Shown: in pieces, positions 52,911 through 60,412 of the stretch
Layout: each line of letters begins with the position of its first letter
How positions within the stretch are numbered: position 1 is the stretch's first letter
Source: Flavobacterium sp. Root186
GTDB taxonomy: Bacteria > Bacteroidota > Bacteroidia > Flavobacteriales > Flavobacteriaceae
Assembly: GCF_001428525.1 (NCBI RefSeq)
Contig: NZ_LMHW01000015.1
Span: 62,352 to 126,351, forward strand
Length of the DNA stretch: 64,000 nt
Direction: 5' to 3'
The notes under the pieces: generated by a model
Told to the model about the DNA's origin: nothing
Seen by the model: the letters and a program-made list of their open reading frames with translations, nothing else
Database searches by the model: none
Translations under genes and position numbers: made by a program

Positions 52911-53606
52911 CTATTTTGATTTCAGAACTTTTTTACCCGTTTGTTTCTCATTTAAGGAGGAGTAGGAAAACTTTACATTGTTCTCGTCTACACTTGTTCC
53001 AGAAATTAAAATTCCCTGATCATAGTTATCTGTGAATGAAATTTTGCGTAAAATATCATTTCCCTGCCAGGCACCCTGTTTTAAGCCGTTTTTAATAACT
53101 CCTTTTTGGGTTACAAATTTATCTTTTTCTTCATATTCTCCATTTCCGTCAACTACGGTTTGATTTTTATTTTCATCCCAAAAATTAATAATTAAAGTTT
53201 GAGCTGTTTTGGTTTTAGGATTCCACGAATTCTGTTTCTCCCACTTTTTACTTTGATTTTCGTACCAATTAATCTCTTTGCCCACTTTATGGTCTTCAGA
53301 ATAATTTACAACAGATTCTTTCGATCCATTTTTGTAATAACAAATAAACTCGCCATCTTTTTTTAAAATGTTTCTGTCTAAAGTGCAGCCTGTCATTTTT
53401 TTTCTTCCGTTTTTGTAAAAATCGGTTACAACGTAGCGCGCGCTTTTTTGAGAATAATTAGTAATTACTCTGGTGTAGACATAATTTTCGGGAGTAGTTT
53501 CATGATTTAATGAGTCAAGGAAAATTTTCTTTGAAACAATATTAATCTGCCCAAATAGATTGACTGAACTTATAAGAAGAAATATGATGAATACATTTTT
53601 TTTCAT
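52911..53606 (-). CDS. Secreted protein with MORN/YwqK-like repeats
   Basis: 231 aa with a signal peptide (about 1-19, NLFGQ). The centre has repeated short blocks DGEFICYYKNGSKESVVNYSEDHKVGKEINWYENQSKKWE, similar to MORN-type repeats of YwqK-like antitoxin/variant proteins of Bacteroidota. Likely a beta-structured envelope protein; no enzymatic motif and no toxin partner is seen nearby. The 216-base gap to rpsO contains only weak hairpins. Confidence 0.7.
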   Translation of the reverse strand: MKKNVFIIFLLISSVNLFGQINIVSKKIFLDSLNHETTPENYVYTRVITNYSQKSARYVVTDFYKNGRKKMTGCTLDRNILKKDGEFICYYKNGSKESVVNYSEDHKVGKEINWYENQSKKWEKQNSWNPKTKTAQTLIINFWDENKNQTVVDGNGEYEEKDKFVTQKGVIKNGLKQGAWQGNDILRKISFTDNYDQGILISGTSVDENNVKFSYSSLNEKQTGKKVLKSK

Positions 53607-53641
53607 TCAGATCTATTTTTGATACATTAAAAATAGGTCTT

Positions 53642-54097
53642 CTAGAATAACTTAGCAACTTCTTGATTAACAAACTCCAAAAATCTTTCATCTGCTTCTG
53701 TAAATGGGTCAATTACGTGACTGTCAATATCAATTTGACCAATGTTTACTCCATTTACAAATAACGGAACAACTATTTCAGATTTTACTGTTAAACTGCA
53801 GGCAATATAATTGTCTTGTGCTTTTACATCGGACACAACAAAATTAGCATTGCTCTCGGCAACCTGGCCGCAGATGCCTTTCCCAAATGGAATAACAGTA
53901 TGATCCGTTTCTGCACCTACATATGGACCTAAATGAAGTGTTTTGTTTTCGTGATTTGCAAAATAAAAACCAACCCAGTTGTAATATTCTACATTTTCGT
54001 TTAATAATTGGCAGACAGCTAATAGTTTTTTGTCTCTAACTTTATTGTTATCAGATACTATAGCACTTATTTTTGGTTGTAATTCTTGAAATGTCAT
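53642..54097 (-). CDS. msrC: Free methionine-(R)-sulfoxide reductase (GAF type)
   Basis: 151-aa cytoplasmic GAF-domain enzyme reducing free Met-R-sulfoxide. It contains the typical NWVGFYFA start of the GAF core, IPFGKGICGQVAE (Cys76), DVKAQDNYIACS (Cys100) and SEIVVPLF. The spacing Cys76-Cys100 equals that of E. coli Cys94-Cys118, supporting a catalytic pair. Length is normal. Confidence 0.9.
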   Translation of the reverse strand: MTFQELQPKISAIVSDNNKVRDKKLLAVCQLLNENVEYYNWVGFYFANHENKTLHLGPYVGAETDHTVIPFGKGICGQVAESNANFVVSDVKAQDNYIACSLTVKSEIVVPLFVNGVNIGQIDIDSHVIDPFTEADERFLEFVNQEVAKLF

Positions 54098-54168
54098 GAT
54101 TTGAAAATTTTATACAAAAGTATTTAAAGCTGAACTCAAAAAATACATAAATTTGAAAAAAAAATCTG

Positions 54169-54705
54169 TTGAAAAAATATCTAACCCAATTCAAGCCGTT
54201 TTTAATTTTTATAGGTACTTTTTTTGCAGTTTATATTGCATTAACGCTATTGTATAAATTTTATTTGAACAGTTTTAAAGCTGATGAAGTCGACGGAATT
54301 ACAAATTTGGTTGGCCGTAATGTTGAGCAGCTGCTTCATGCTTTTAATTTTGATATAAAAGTTCAAAAAAGCCTTTCCAATTCCTGGTTAGAAGTTCTGT
54401 ATAACAATCATTATATTGTTCGAATTATAGAAGGCTGCAATGCCATAAGTGTTATTATCTTATTTATTGCTTTTGTGCTTGCTTTTTCGGGGAAGTTTAA
54501 TGTTACCTTATATTATATCCTGTTCGGAATCGTGTTTATTTATATTTTAAATATTGCCCGAATTGCTTTATTGACCATTTTGTTATTTCATTTTCCTGAA
54601 AAAAATCATCTTTTGCACGGCGTTCTTTTCCCGTTAATTATTTACGGAACTGTTTTTATTTTATGGATTATTTGGGTTAATAAATTTTCGAAGTATGCTA
54701 AATAA
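54169..54705 (+). CDS. xrtF: Exosortase family protein XrtF
   Basis: 178-aa membrane protein with about five helices and the exosortase catalytic triad: Cys90 in EGCNAISV, Arg131 in NIARIALL, and His147/His150 in HFPEKNHLLHGVLFP. Exosortases cleave C-terminal sorting signals of exported proteins. Size and the following partner match the XrtF type of flavobacteria. The start is a TTG, since the frame has no ATG before an upstream stop. A TAAATTTG box (54148-54155) precedes it. Confidence 0.85.
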   Translation: MKKYLTQFKPFLIFIGTFFAVYIALTLLYKFYLNSFKADEVDGITNLVGRNVEQLLHAFNFDIKVQKSLSNSWLEVLYNNHYIVRIIEGCNAISVIILFIAFVLAFSGKFNVTLYYILFGIVFIYILNIARIALLTILLFHFPEKNHLLHGVLFPLIIYGTVFILWIIWVNKFSKYAK

Positions 54706-55141
54706 AATAAGAGAAGAAAAAGAGAAAGTTTTTATTTCGATACTTGTTATTTGCTGTTTTGGATTGATAAGAGCTTTTGAAAGTTCTCTGTTTTATGATC
54801 CCTTCTTAGATTATTTCGAATCTGATTTTAATAATATAAAATTACCAGAAGTCGATTCGTTAAAACTTTTTCTGAATCTTTTGCTTCGATTCATTTTAAA
54901 TACCGCTTTATCTCTTATTCTAATTTATACCCTTTTTAAGGATAAAGGAATTTTAATCTTTAGTTCCTTTTTATATGCATTTTTTTCAATCGTTCTTTTT
55001 GTAATGTTTTTTATAATTGTCGAATATTTTCCAGAGAAAAGCTGGCTGTTATTTTATGTTCGAAGATTTATCATTCAGCCTATATTTGTGCTTTTGTTTA
55101 TTCCTGCATTTTATTATCAGCTTCAAAATTTAAAAAAATAA
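54695..55141 (+). CDS. Exosortase F system-associated membrane protein
   Basis: 148 aa, four predicted helices (about 13-31, 55-78, 84-110, 118-140). Overlaps xrtF by 11 bases. The pairing and topology match the small membrane protein known to accompany XrtF. No catalytic motif; probably helps the exosortase or its substrate delivery. Confidence 0.78.
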   Translation: MLNKIREEKEKVFISILVICCFGLIRAFESSLFYDPFLDYFESDFNNIKLPEVDSLKLFLNLLLRFILNTALSLILIYTLFKDKGILIFSSFLYAFFSIVLFVMFFIIVEYFPEKSWLLFYVRRFIIQPIFVLLFIPAFYYQLQNLKK

Positions 55142-55175
55142 CATTTCATTTAATTTTTATTTGAGCCTTTTTAAA

Positions 55176-55183
55176 TACTTTTG
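55176..55183 (+). promoter_or_regulatory. -7 box abutting the HYC_CC_PP start codon
   Basis: TACTTTTG, a perfect TAnnTTTG, ending four bases before the ATG at 55188. Predicts a leaderless transcript; the -33 region is T-rich but has no TTG at the right distance. Confidence 0.4.
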
Positions 55184-55187
55184 CAAT

Positions 55188-55586
55188 ATGAGTTTAAAAA
55201 AGTGCACAGTATTATTTTTAGCGTTCCTATTGTTGGTTTCCAACATTGGGTTTGCTTTTAATGTGCATTACTGCGGAGGAAAAATAGCTTCCGTATCTTT
55301 AAATACTTCAGCCTCTGCATCACCAGAGAAAAAATGCTGCGGTGAAAAAGAGAAAAAATCATCTTGCTGCAAGGACAAAGTTGTAAAATTTGAAAAAAAA
55401 TCAAGCGATGCAACTTTTAAAATTTTCTTTTTCCAGCTTGCATTTCCGGCTGTAATTCAGGAATACAAACCAATTGCGTTTTTGTCAATTCCAAACTTCA
55501 AAAACAATCAGGTTATTTCGTATTATTCAGATGCGAATGCGCCCCCCTTATTCAAATTATACAATCAATACATTTTTTATTCCTGA
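55188..55586 (+). CDS. HYC_CC_PP family small cysteine-rich exported protein
   Basis: 132 aa. Signal peptide about 1-23. The name-giving residues are seen: H27-Y28-C29, C50-C51, a second pair C60-C61, and P119-P120 near the C-terminus, separated by a Lys/Glu-rich linker. Members sit beside TonB receptors in Bacteroidota. The Cys/His spacing, and the CxxC metal-binding gene in the same cluster, suggest a metal (copper?) link. The function is inferred only. A TTG at 55161 would extend it; the ATG at 55188 is preferred. Confidence 0.75.
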   Translation: MSLKKCTVLFLAFLLLVSNIGFAFNVHYCGGKIASVSLNTSASASPEKKCCGEKEKKSSCCKDKVVKFEKKSSDATFKIFFFQLAFPAVIQEYKPIAFLSIPNFKNNQVISYYSDANAPPLFKLYNQYIFYS

Positions 55587-55700
55587 TTTTAATATTTAGA
55601 ATCAAGCCTGTTTTTTATGGCTTACAATGAACTGTTTGAATGTTTCTTGTTTGAAGAAACTTAAAAACAGAATTTCTAAATAACATTAAAATCTTTTTTT

Positions 55701-57707
55701 ATGCCAAAAAATATCATGCTTTTTGCGATGTTTTTGCTTTCGGTTTCTGTGTTTTCACAAGAAAATTTAGAGGAAGTAAAAGTCAAAAAAAAGCAAAAAG
55801 GAATTACAAAATCCTACACAGTTACCGCAAACACATCTTTAATTACGAGTAAAGAACTTTTAAAAGCAGCATGTTGTAATCTTGCCGAAAGTTTTGAGAC
55901 AAATCCATCAATTGATGTCAATTTTTCTGATGCTTTAACAGGAACGAAACAAATCAAAATGCTGGGTTTAACAAGTCCGTATTTAATGATAACAGAAGAA
56001 AATATTCCTTCAGTTCGCGGAGCGTCACAAGCCTACGGTTTGTCTTTTACACCCGGAACCTGGATTGAAAGTGTTCAGATTACCAAAGGTGCCGGAAGCG
56101 TTATTAATGGTTACGAAAGTATTTCGGGACAAATAAATACCGAACTTTTAAAGCCGTTAAGTGATATTCCATTCTTTCTGAATGCTTATGGTTCAACTGA
56201 TTCACGGTTTGAATTGAATACACATTTTAATAAAAAATTATCTGATAAATGGGCAACAAGTTTATTTGTTCATGGAAATGCTCGTGTTGCTAAAAATGAC
56301 ATGAACGATGACGGTTTTTTAGATAATCCGTTAGGAAAACAAATTAATGTACTGAATCGTTATCAGTATTATGATCCCGAAAGCGGTTTGGTAAGTTTTA
56401 TCAATTTCAGGTATATGAATGATAAAAAGCAAACTGGGGAAGTTGATTTTGATAAAGACAGAGATCGCGGGACTACAAATTATTGGGGTTCAGAAATCAA
56501 TACAGAACGTTTTGATGTGTCAACAAAAATTGGATATGTTTTTAAAGATATGCCCTATCAAAGCATCGGATTTCAGAATGCTTTCAACAGCCATAAACAA
56601 GATTCATATTTTGGTTTAAATCAATATGATATCAAGCAGAATAGTTTTTATTCGAATTTAATTTTCAATTCGATTATCAATAACACGAAGCATAAATTTA
56701 CAACTGGCTTAAATTTTTCATACGATCAATATCAGGAGTTTGTTAACGTTGCAGATTACAGCCGAATCGATAATTCGGTTGGAGCATTTTTTGAATACAC
56801 GTATGATAACACAGATAACTTCAGCATAATTTTAGGAGGAAGAGTTGACAATCATAATCGTTTAGGTTTTTTTGCTACACCGAGACTTCATGTTAGGTAT
56901 AATCCTTGGAAAAACGGAGTAATTCGTTTTTCTGCCGGAAGAGGAAAACGTTCGGCGAATATTTTTGCTGAGAATCAGCAGCTTTTTGCAAGTTCGAGAA
57001 CATTTTCAATTTTAGATAACAGCGGAAAAATTTATGGTTTGAATCCGGAAATTGCATGGAATTACGGAGTTAGTTTTTCGCAGAAATTTAAACTTTTCGG
57101 TAAAAATGCCGATGCTGGATTTGATATCTACAGAACCGATTTTCAAAATCAGGCCGTTGTCGATTTAATGCAGAGTCCGCAAGAAGTTTTGTTTTATAAT
57201 TTAAAAGGAAGTTCTTTTGCTAATAGTATTCAGGTTGAATTTAATTACGAGTTAATTCACAACTTAAATTTAAGAACGGCTTATAAATATTATGACATTC
57301 AAACAGATTATTTAAGAGGAACTTTTCAGCGTCCGCTTCAGGCAAAACATCGTTTTCTTGGAAATTTAGAATATGAAACAACTTTGAATAATGATAAACA
57401 ATGGAAGTTTGATTTTACCTTTAATTGGTCTGGGAAACAACAGCTTCCTTACACAGCTTCAAATCCTGCTGAAGACCAGTTTCCTGATTTTTCGCCTTCC
57501 TATGCTGTTATGAATGCTCAGGTTACAAGGGTCTTTTCGCCAGTTTTTGAGGTATATATTGGGGGAGAAAATATTGGAAATTACAAACAGCAAAAAGCAA
57601 TTTTAGGAGCAAATGATCCTTTCGGACCAAATTTTGATGCTTCTGTTGCTTATGCGCCAATTTTTGGGCAGATGTATTATGCCGGATTACGATTTAAGAT
57701 AAAATAA
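55701..57707 (+). CDS. TonB-dependent receptor, probable metal (copper-like) transporter
   Basis: 668-aa outer-membrane receptor. Signal peptide about 1-18. Short N-terminal TonB-region (EVKVKKKQKGITKSY), a plug with KAACCNLAESFETNPSIDV, GTKQIKMLGLTSPYLMITEENIPSVRG and ITKGAGSVINGYESISGQINTEL, then a barrel ending YYAGLRFKIK. The paired Cys in the plug (AACC) is unusual and could bind metal. Flanking HYC_CC_PP and HMA-domain genes suggest copper or another soft metal rather than siderophore. Substrate unproven. Confidence 0.88.
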   Translation: MPKNIMLFAMFLLSVSVFSQENLEEVKVKKKQKGITKSYTVTANTSLITSKELLKAACCNLAESFETNPSIDVNFSDALTGTKQIKMLGLTSPYLMITEENIPSVRGASQAYGLSFTPGTWIESVQITKGAGSVINGYESISGQINTELLKPLSDIPFFLNAYGSTDSRFELNTHFNKKLSDKWATSLFVHGNARVAKNDMNDDGFLDNPLGKQINVLNRYQYYDPESGLVSFINFRYMNDKKQTGEVDFDKDRDRGTTNYWGSEINTERFDVSTKIGYVFKDMPYQSIGFQNAFNSHKQDSYFGLNQYDIKQNSFYSNLIFNSIINNTKHKFTTGLNFSYDQYQEFVNVADYSRIDNSVGAFFEYTYDNTDNFSIILGGRVDNHNRLGFFATPRLHVRYNPWKNGVIRFSAGRGKRSANIFAENQQLFASSRTFSILDNSGKIYGLNPEIAWNYGVSFSQKFKLFGKNADAGFDIYRTDFQNQAVVDLMQSPQEVLFYNLKGSSFANSIQVEFNYELIHNLNLRTAYKYYDIQTDYLRGTFQRPLQAKHRFLGNLEYETTLNNDKQWKFDFTFNWSGKQQLPYTASNPAEDQFPDFSPSYAVMNAQVTRVFSPVFEVYIGGENIGNYKQQKAILGANDPFGPNFDASVAYAPIFGQMYYAGLRFKIK

Positions 57708-57713
57708 TTATTT

Positions 57714-57783
57714 AATATCAATATCAATATCAATATCAATATCAATATCAATATCAATATCAATATCAATATCAATATCAATA
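57714..57783 (+). repeat. AATATC microsatellite, 11 copies
   Basis: Eleven perfect tandem copies of a six-base unit (57714-57779) plus a partial copy. It begins seven bases after the receptor stop codon and ends just before a TAAATTTA box (57785-57792) ahead of the HMA gene, so it covers the likely -33 region. Confidence 0.95.
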
Positions 57784-57811
57784 ATAAATTTATAACACTA
57801 AATAATAGACA

Positions 57812-58156
57812 ATGAAAAATTTGATTTTAATTGCAATGATAACTTTTTTAGGATTTTCGGCTCAGGCTCAGGCTAAAAAAAATAAGAATTTAAAATATAC
57901 TGTAGAAGTTAACGGAAACTGCGAACAATGTAAAAAACGTATTGAAAAAGCTGCATTTGGAGTTCCGGGCGTAAAAACTGCTTCCTGGGATATTAGTTCG
58001 CATCAGCTTACTGTTATTTTAAACGAAGAAAAATCTTCTCCACAGGATTTGAATGCCGCTATTGCAAAAGTGGGACATGATACAAAAGAAGTAAAGGCCG
58101 CAGATGCTGATTATGAAAATCTTCATTCTTGCTGTAAATACGAGAGAGAAAAATAA
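57812..58156 (+). CDS. Periplasmic heavy-metal-associated (HMA) domain protein
   Basis: 114 aa with a signal peptide (about 1-19, AQAQ). HMA-type beta-alpha-beta fold with the metal-binding pair in NGNCEQCKK (Cys37, Cys40), followed by VPGVKTASWDISSHQLTVIL. A second Cys pair (HSCC, Cys107-108) lies at the C-terminus. Expected to bind Cu(I) or a similar ion in the periplasm and pass it on. Probably co-expressed with the receptor but may have its own promoter behind the microsatellite. Confidence 0.88.
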   Translation: MKNLILIAMITFLGFSAQAQAKKNKNLKYTVEVNGNCEQCKKRIEKAAFGVPGVKTASWDISSHQLTVILNEEKSSPQDLNAAIAKVGHDTKEVKAADADYENLHSCCKYEREK

Positions 58157-58158
58157 CT

Positions 58159-58190
58159 AAAAAAGCCCGAAGATCAACTCGGGCTTTTTT
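58159..58190 (+). terminator. Intrinsic terminator after the HMA gene
   Basis: Stem AAAAAAGCCCGA / TCGGGCTTTTTT with an 8-base loop. Confidence 0.9.
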
Positions 58191-58224
58191 AATAGTTAAT
58201 TTATCTTTAAAATATGGCTTTTAA

Positions 58225-58255
58225 TTGTGGTTAAGGTAAATTATTGTTAATTTCA
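58225..58255 (+). promoter_or_regulatory. Promoter of the DedA gene
   Basis: TTG (58225-58227), 20-base spacer, TAATTTCA (58248-58255). The predicted start leaves about 26 bases of leader before the ATG at 58286. Confidence 0.45.
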
Positions 58256-58285
58256 CAAACTTATAAGTATAACCAAATTCGTTTT

Positions 58286-58966
58286 ATGAATAATTTTGAG
58301 TGGACCCAGTTACTAAACCCTGAATTCTATATAACTTTAAGTATCGGAGGTTTTGAGATTGGGTTATTTATTGTTCTGTTTATAGTTTTTGCTGAAACAG
58401 GACTTTTTGCAGGTTTCTTTCTTCCAGGAGACAGTTTGCTTTTTCTAGCTGGAATTTATAGCCGCGACTTAATTCAAAATGTTGTTTATATTCCGGGAGA
58501 TTTTATCAATGTATTTTTGCTTTCTACAGCCGTAGCAATTATGGGAGTTTTAGGAAACATGACGGGTTACTGGTTTGGGGCAAAAAGCGGTTATTATTTA
58601 TTTAAAAAAGAAGATACATTTTGGTTTAAGAAAAAATACCTTTTGCAATCCAAAGATTTCTTTGAAAAATACGGAGGGAAAGCAATCATTTATGCACGTT
58701 TCCTGCCAATCTTTAGAACTTTTGCACCAATTATTGCCGGAATAGTTTCTATGGATAAAAAGAAATTTATGTTTTATAATATCTTAAGTTCTTTCTTGTG
58801 GTCATTCATTTTAATCTTTGCCGGACATTATTTGTATGGTGTCTTTCTAAAACAAGGAATTGATTTAAAAGAGCATATTGAATATATTATCATTATAATT
58901 GTTCTGATATCTACATTCCCGGTTTTACTTAAACTTTTAAAGAAAAGACCAACTGAAAAAATATAA
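58286..58966 (+). CDS. DedA/VTT-family membrane protein
   Basis: 226-aa inner-membrane protein. Family landmarks: FAETGLFAGFFLPGDSLLFLAG, GYWFGAKSGYYLF, FFEKYGGKAIIYARFLPIFRTFAPIIAGIVSM (with the conserved Arg residues), then a final helix. DedA proteins are proton-dependent transporters, probably undecaprenyl-phosphate or phospholipid flippases. The ATG at 58286 is chosen; an upstream TTG frame adds 14 residues. Own promoter and terminator. Confidence 0.93.
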   Translation: MNNFEWTQLLNPEFYITLSIGGFEIGLFIVLFIVFAETGLFAGFFLPGDSLLFLAGIYSRDLIQNVVYIPGDFINVFLLSTAVAIMGVLGNMTGYWFGAKSGYYLFKKEDTFWFKKKYLLQSKDFFEKYGGKAIIYARFLPIFRTFAPIIAGIVSMDKKKFMFYNILSSFLWSFILIFAGHYLYGVFLKQGIDLKEHIEYIIIIIVLISTFPVLLKLLKKRPTEKI

Positions 58967-58980
58967 TCTCAATAGAAAAT

Positions 58981-59018
58981 AAAAAAAGTCCGAAGCTTAA
59001 AAACTTCGGACTTTTTTT
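58981..59018 (+). terminator. Intrinsic terminator after the DedA gene
   Basis: Stem AAAAAAAGTCCGAAG / CTTCGGACTTTTTTT. Symmetric enough to serve also the reverse rodA transcript. Confidence 0.9.
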
Positions 59019-59165
59019 ATGTATGAATTTCTATTTAAATGAATCAGTTGAATTCTATCGTATTTCTAATATAGCCCGCGGATTCAATCGTGAATACTCT
59101 ATAATATATGTTAGATCCATATTTCATTCGTGTTCCACGGTTGTAACAATTAACAATTATAGGAA

Positions 59166-60401
59166 TTACCATTCATTCACTTTATTGGCATCCATTTTTA
59201 AGAAGATGAACAATAAAATAGTGAATCCCCAAAGTCCAGATCCTCCATAAGAAAAGAAGGGCAGAGGTACCCCAATTGTTGGGAAAACACCAATAACCAT
59301 TGCAATGTTTACAAAGAAATGTATAAATAAAATTCCGGCAACACAATAACCATATACCCGGCTGAATTTAGTTTTTTGCCTTTCGGCTAAATAAATTACC
59401 CTCAGAAATAAACCTGTAAAAAGTAAAATAACAACCAAAGAACCTGTAAAACCCCATTCTTCACCAACTGTTGTAAAAATATAATCGGTATGTTGTTCAG
59501 GAACGAATCCTCCTTTAGTTTGTGTTCCTTCTAAAAAGCCTTTTCCAAACCATCCTCCAGATCCAATAGCAATTTCAGATTGATTAGTATTATAACCAAT
59601 TCCTTTCATGTCTACGCTTTTTCCTAAAAGAATATTGAAACGGTCTCTGTGATGCTGTTTAAATACATTGTCAAATACATAATCAACAGAAAGAACAAAT
59701 CCAGAGATAAGTACCAATAAAATACCACTTAAGATGATATTTCTATCAACAGCTCTTCCCTTAAAATGTATAATAATTAGAACACCTAGTGCAATTAAAA
59801 TAACCACATAAGGCTCTAGAATAAGTGTTAATACAAACAATAGAATGGTAATAAAACCAGTCCAAACATACCAGGATGGCAATCCTTCTCTAAATAAAAC
59901 CAGAATAAAAACACTATAGATTAACGCACTTCCCGGATCGGGTTGCGGTAAAATAAGTAATACCGGCAGGAATACAATTGCTAATGCCTGAAACTGCCTG
60001 TTTGTTTCTTTGAGGTTAATTTGTGTATCACTTAAATATTTGGCTAGTGCCAATGATGTAGCTGCTTTTGCAAACTCTGACGGCTGAAGCGTGAAACTTC
60101 CTATTGCATACCAGCATCGCTGGCCGGCAATTGTTTTTCCAAAGAGAAACAATCCTGCCAAAGACAATAATGCCACACCAAAAATAATACTAGCGTATTT
60201 TTCGTAAAATTTTCCATCAACAAAAAGGACAACAAAAATTAGCGGAATTGTACATCCAATAAAAATTAATTGTTTTTGGTACGTTCCATCGGTTGATAAT
60301 AATGAAGAGGAATAAATATTCAGCCACCCCAATGTTACCAGCGCGATATAGATAAAGACACTTATCCAGTCAATGTTATTTTTTACACTTTGATTTTTCA
60401 T
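59166..60401 (-). CDS. rodA: Rod-shape SEDS glycosyltransferase RodA
   Basis: 411-aa inner-membrane peptidoglycan glycosyltransferase of the elongasome. About ten hydrophobic segments. Landmarks: WYAIGSFTLQPSEFAKAATSLALAKYL, PDPGSALIYSVFILVLFREG, QSEIAIGSGGWFGKGFLEGTQTKGGFVPEQHTDYIFTTVGEEWGF, and GVPLPFFSYGGSGLWGF. Located 11 bases after mrdA. The partner PBP2 is upstream, as expected for a SEDS-bPBP pair. Confidence 0.96.
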   Translation of the reverse strand: MKNQSVKNNIDWISVFIYIALVTLGWLNIYSSSLLSTDGTYQKQLIFIGCTIPLIFVVLFVDGKFYEKYASIIFGVALLSLAGLFLFGKTIAGQRCWYAIGSFTLQPSEFAKAATSLALAKYLSDTQINLKETNRQFQALAIVFLPVLLILPQPDPGSALIYSVFILVLFREGLPSWYVWTGFITILLFVLTLILEPYVVILIALGVLIIIHFKGRAVDRNIILSGILLVLISGFVLSVDYVFDNVFKQHHRDRFNILLGKSVDMKGIGYNTNQSEIAIGSGGWFGKGFLEGTQTKGGFVPEQHTDYIFTTVGEEWGFTGSLVVILLFTGLFLRVIYLAERQKTKFSRVYGYCVAGILFIHFFVNIAMVIGVFPTIGVPLPFFSYGGSGLWGFTILLFIFLKMDANKVNEW

Positions 60402-60412
60402 CTGAAATAATC

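Noticed and set aside
55642..55660. GTTTCTT/AAGAAAC hairpin between HYC_CC_PP and the receptor gene
   Set aside because: Seven-base stem without a T run; could be an attenuator but the evidence is too weak to list.
59023..59250. 75-codon forward ORF after the DedA gene
   Set aside because: It overlaps the rodA 3' end in antisense and has no upstream signal or recognisable protein feature.
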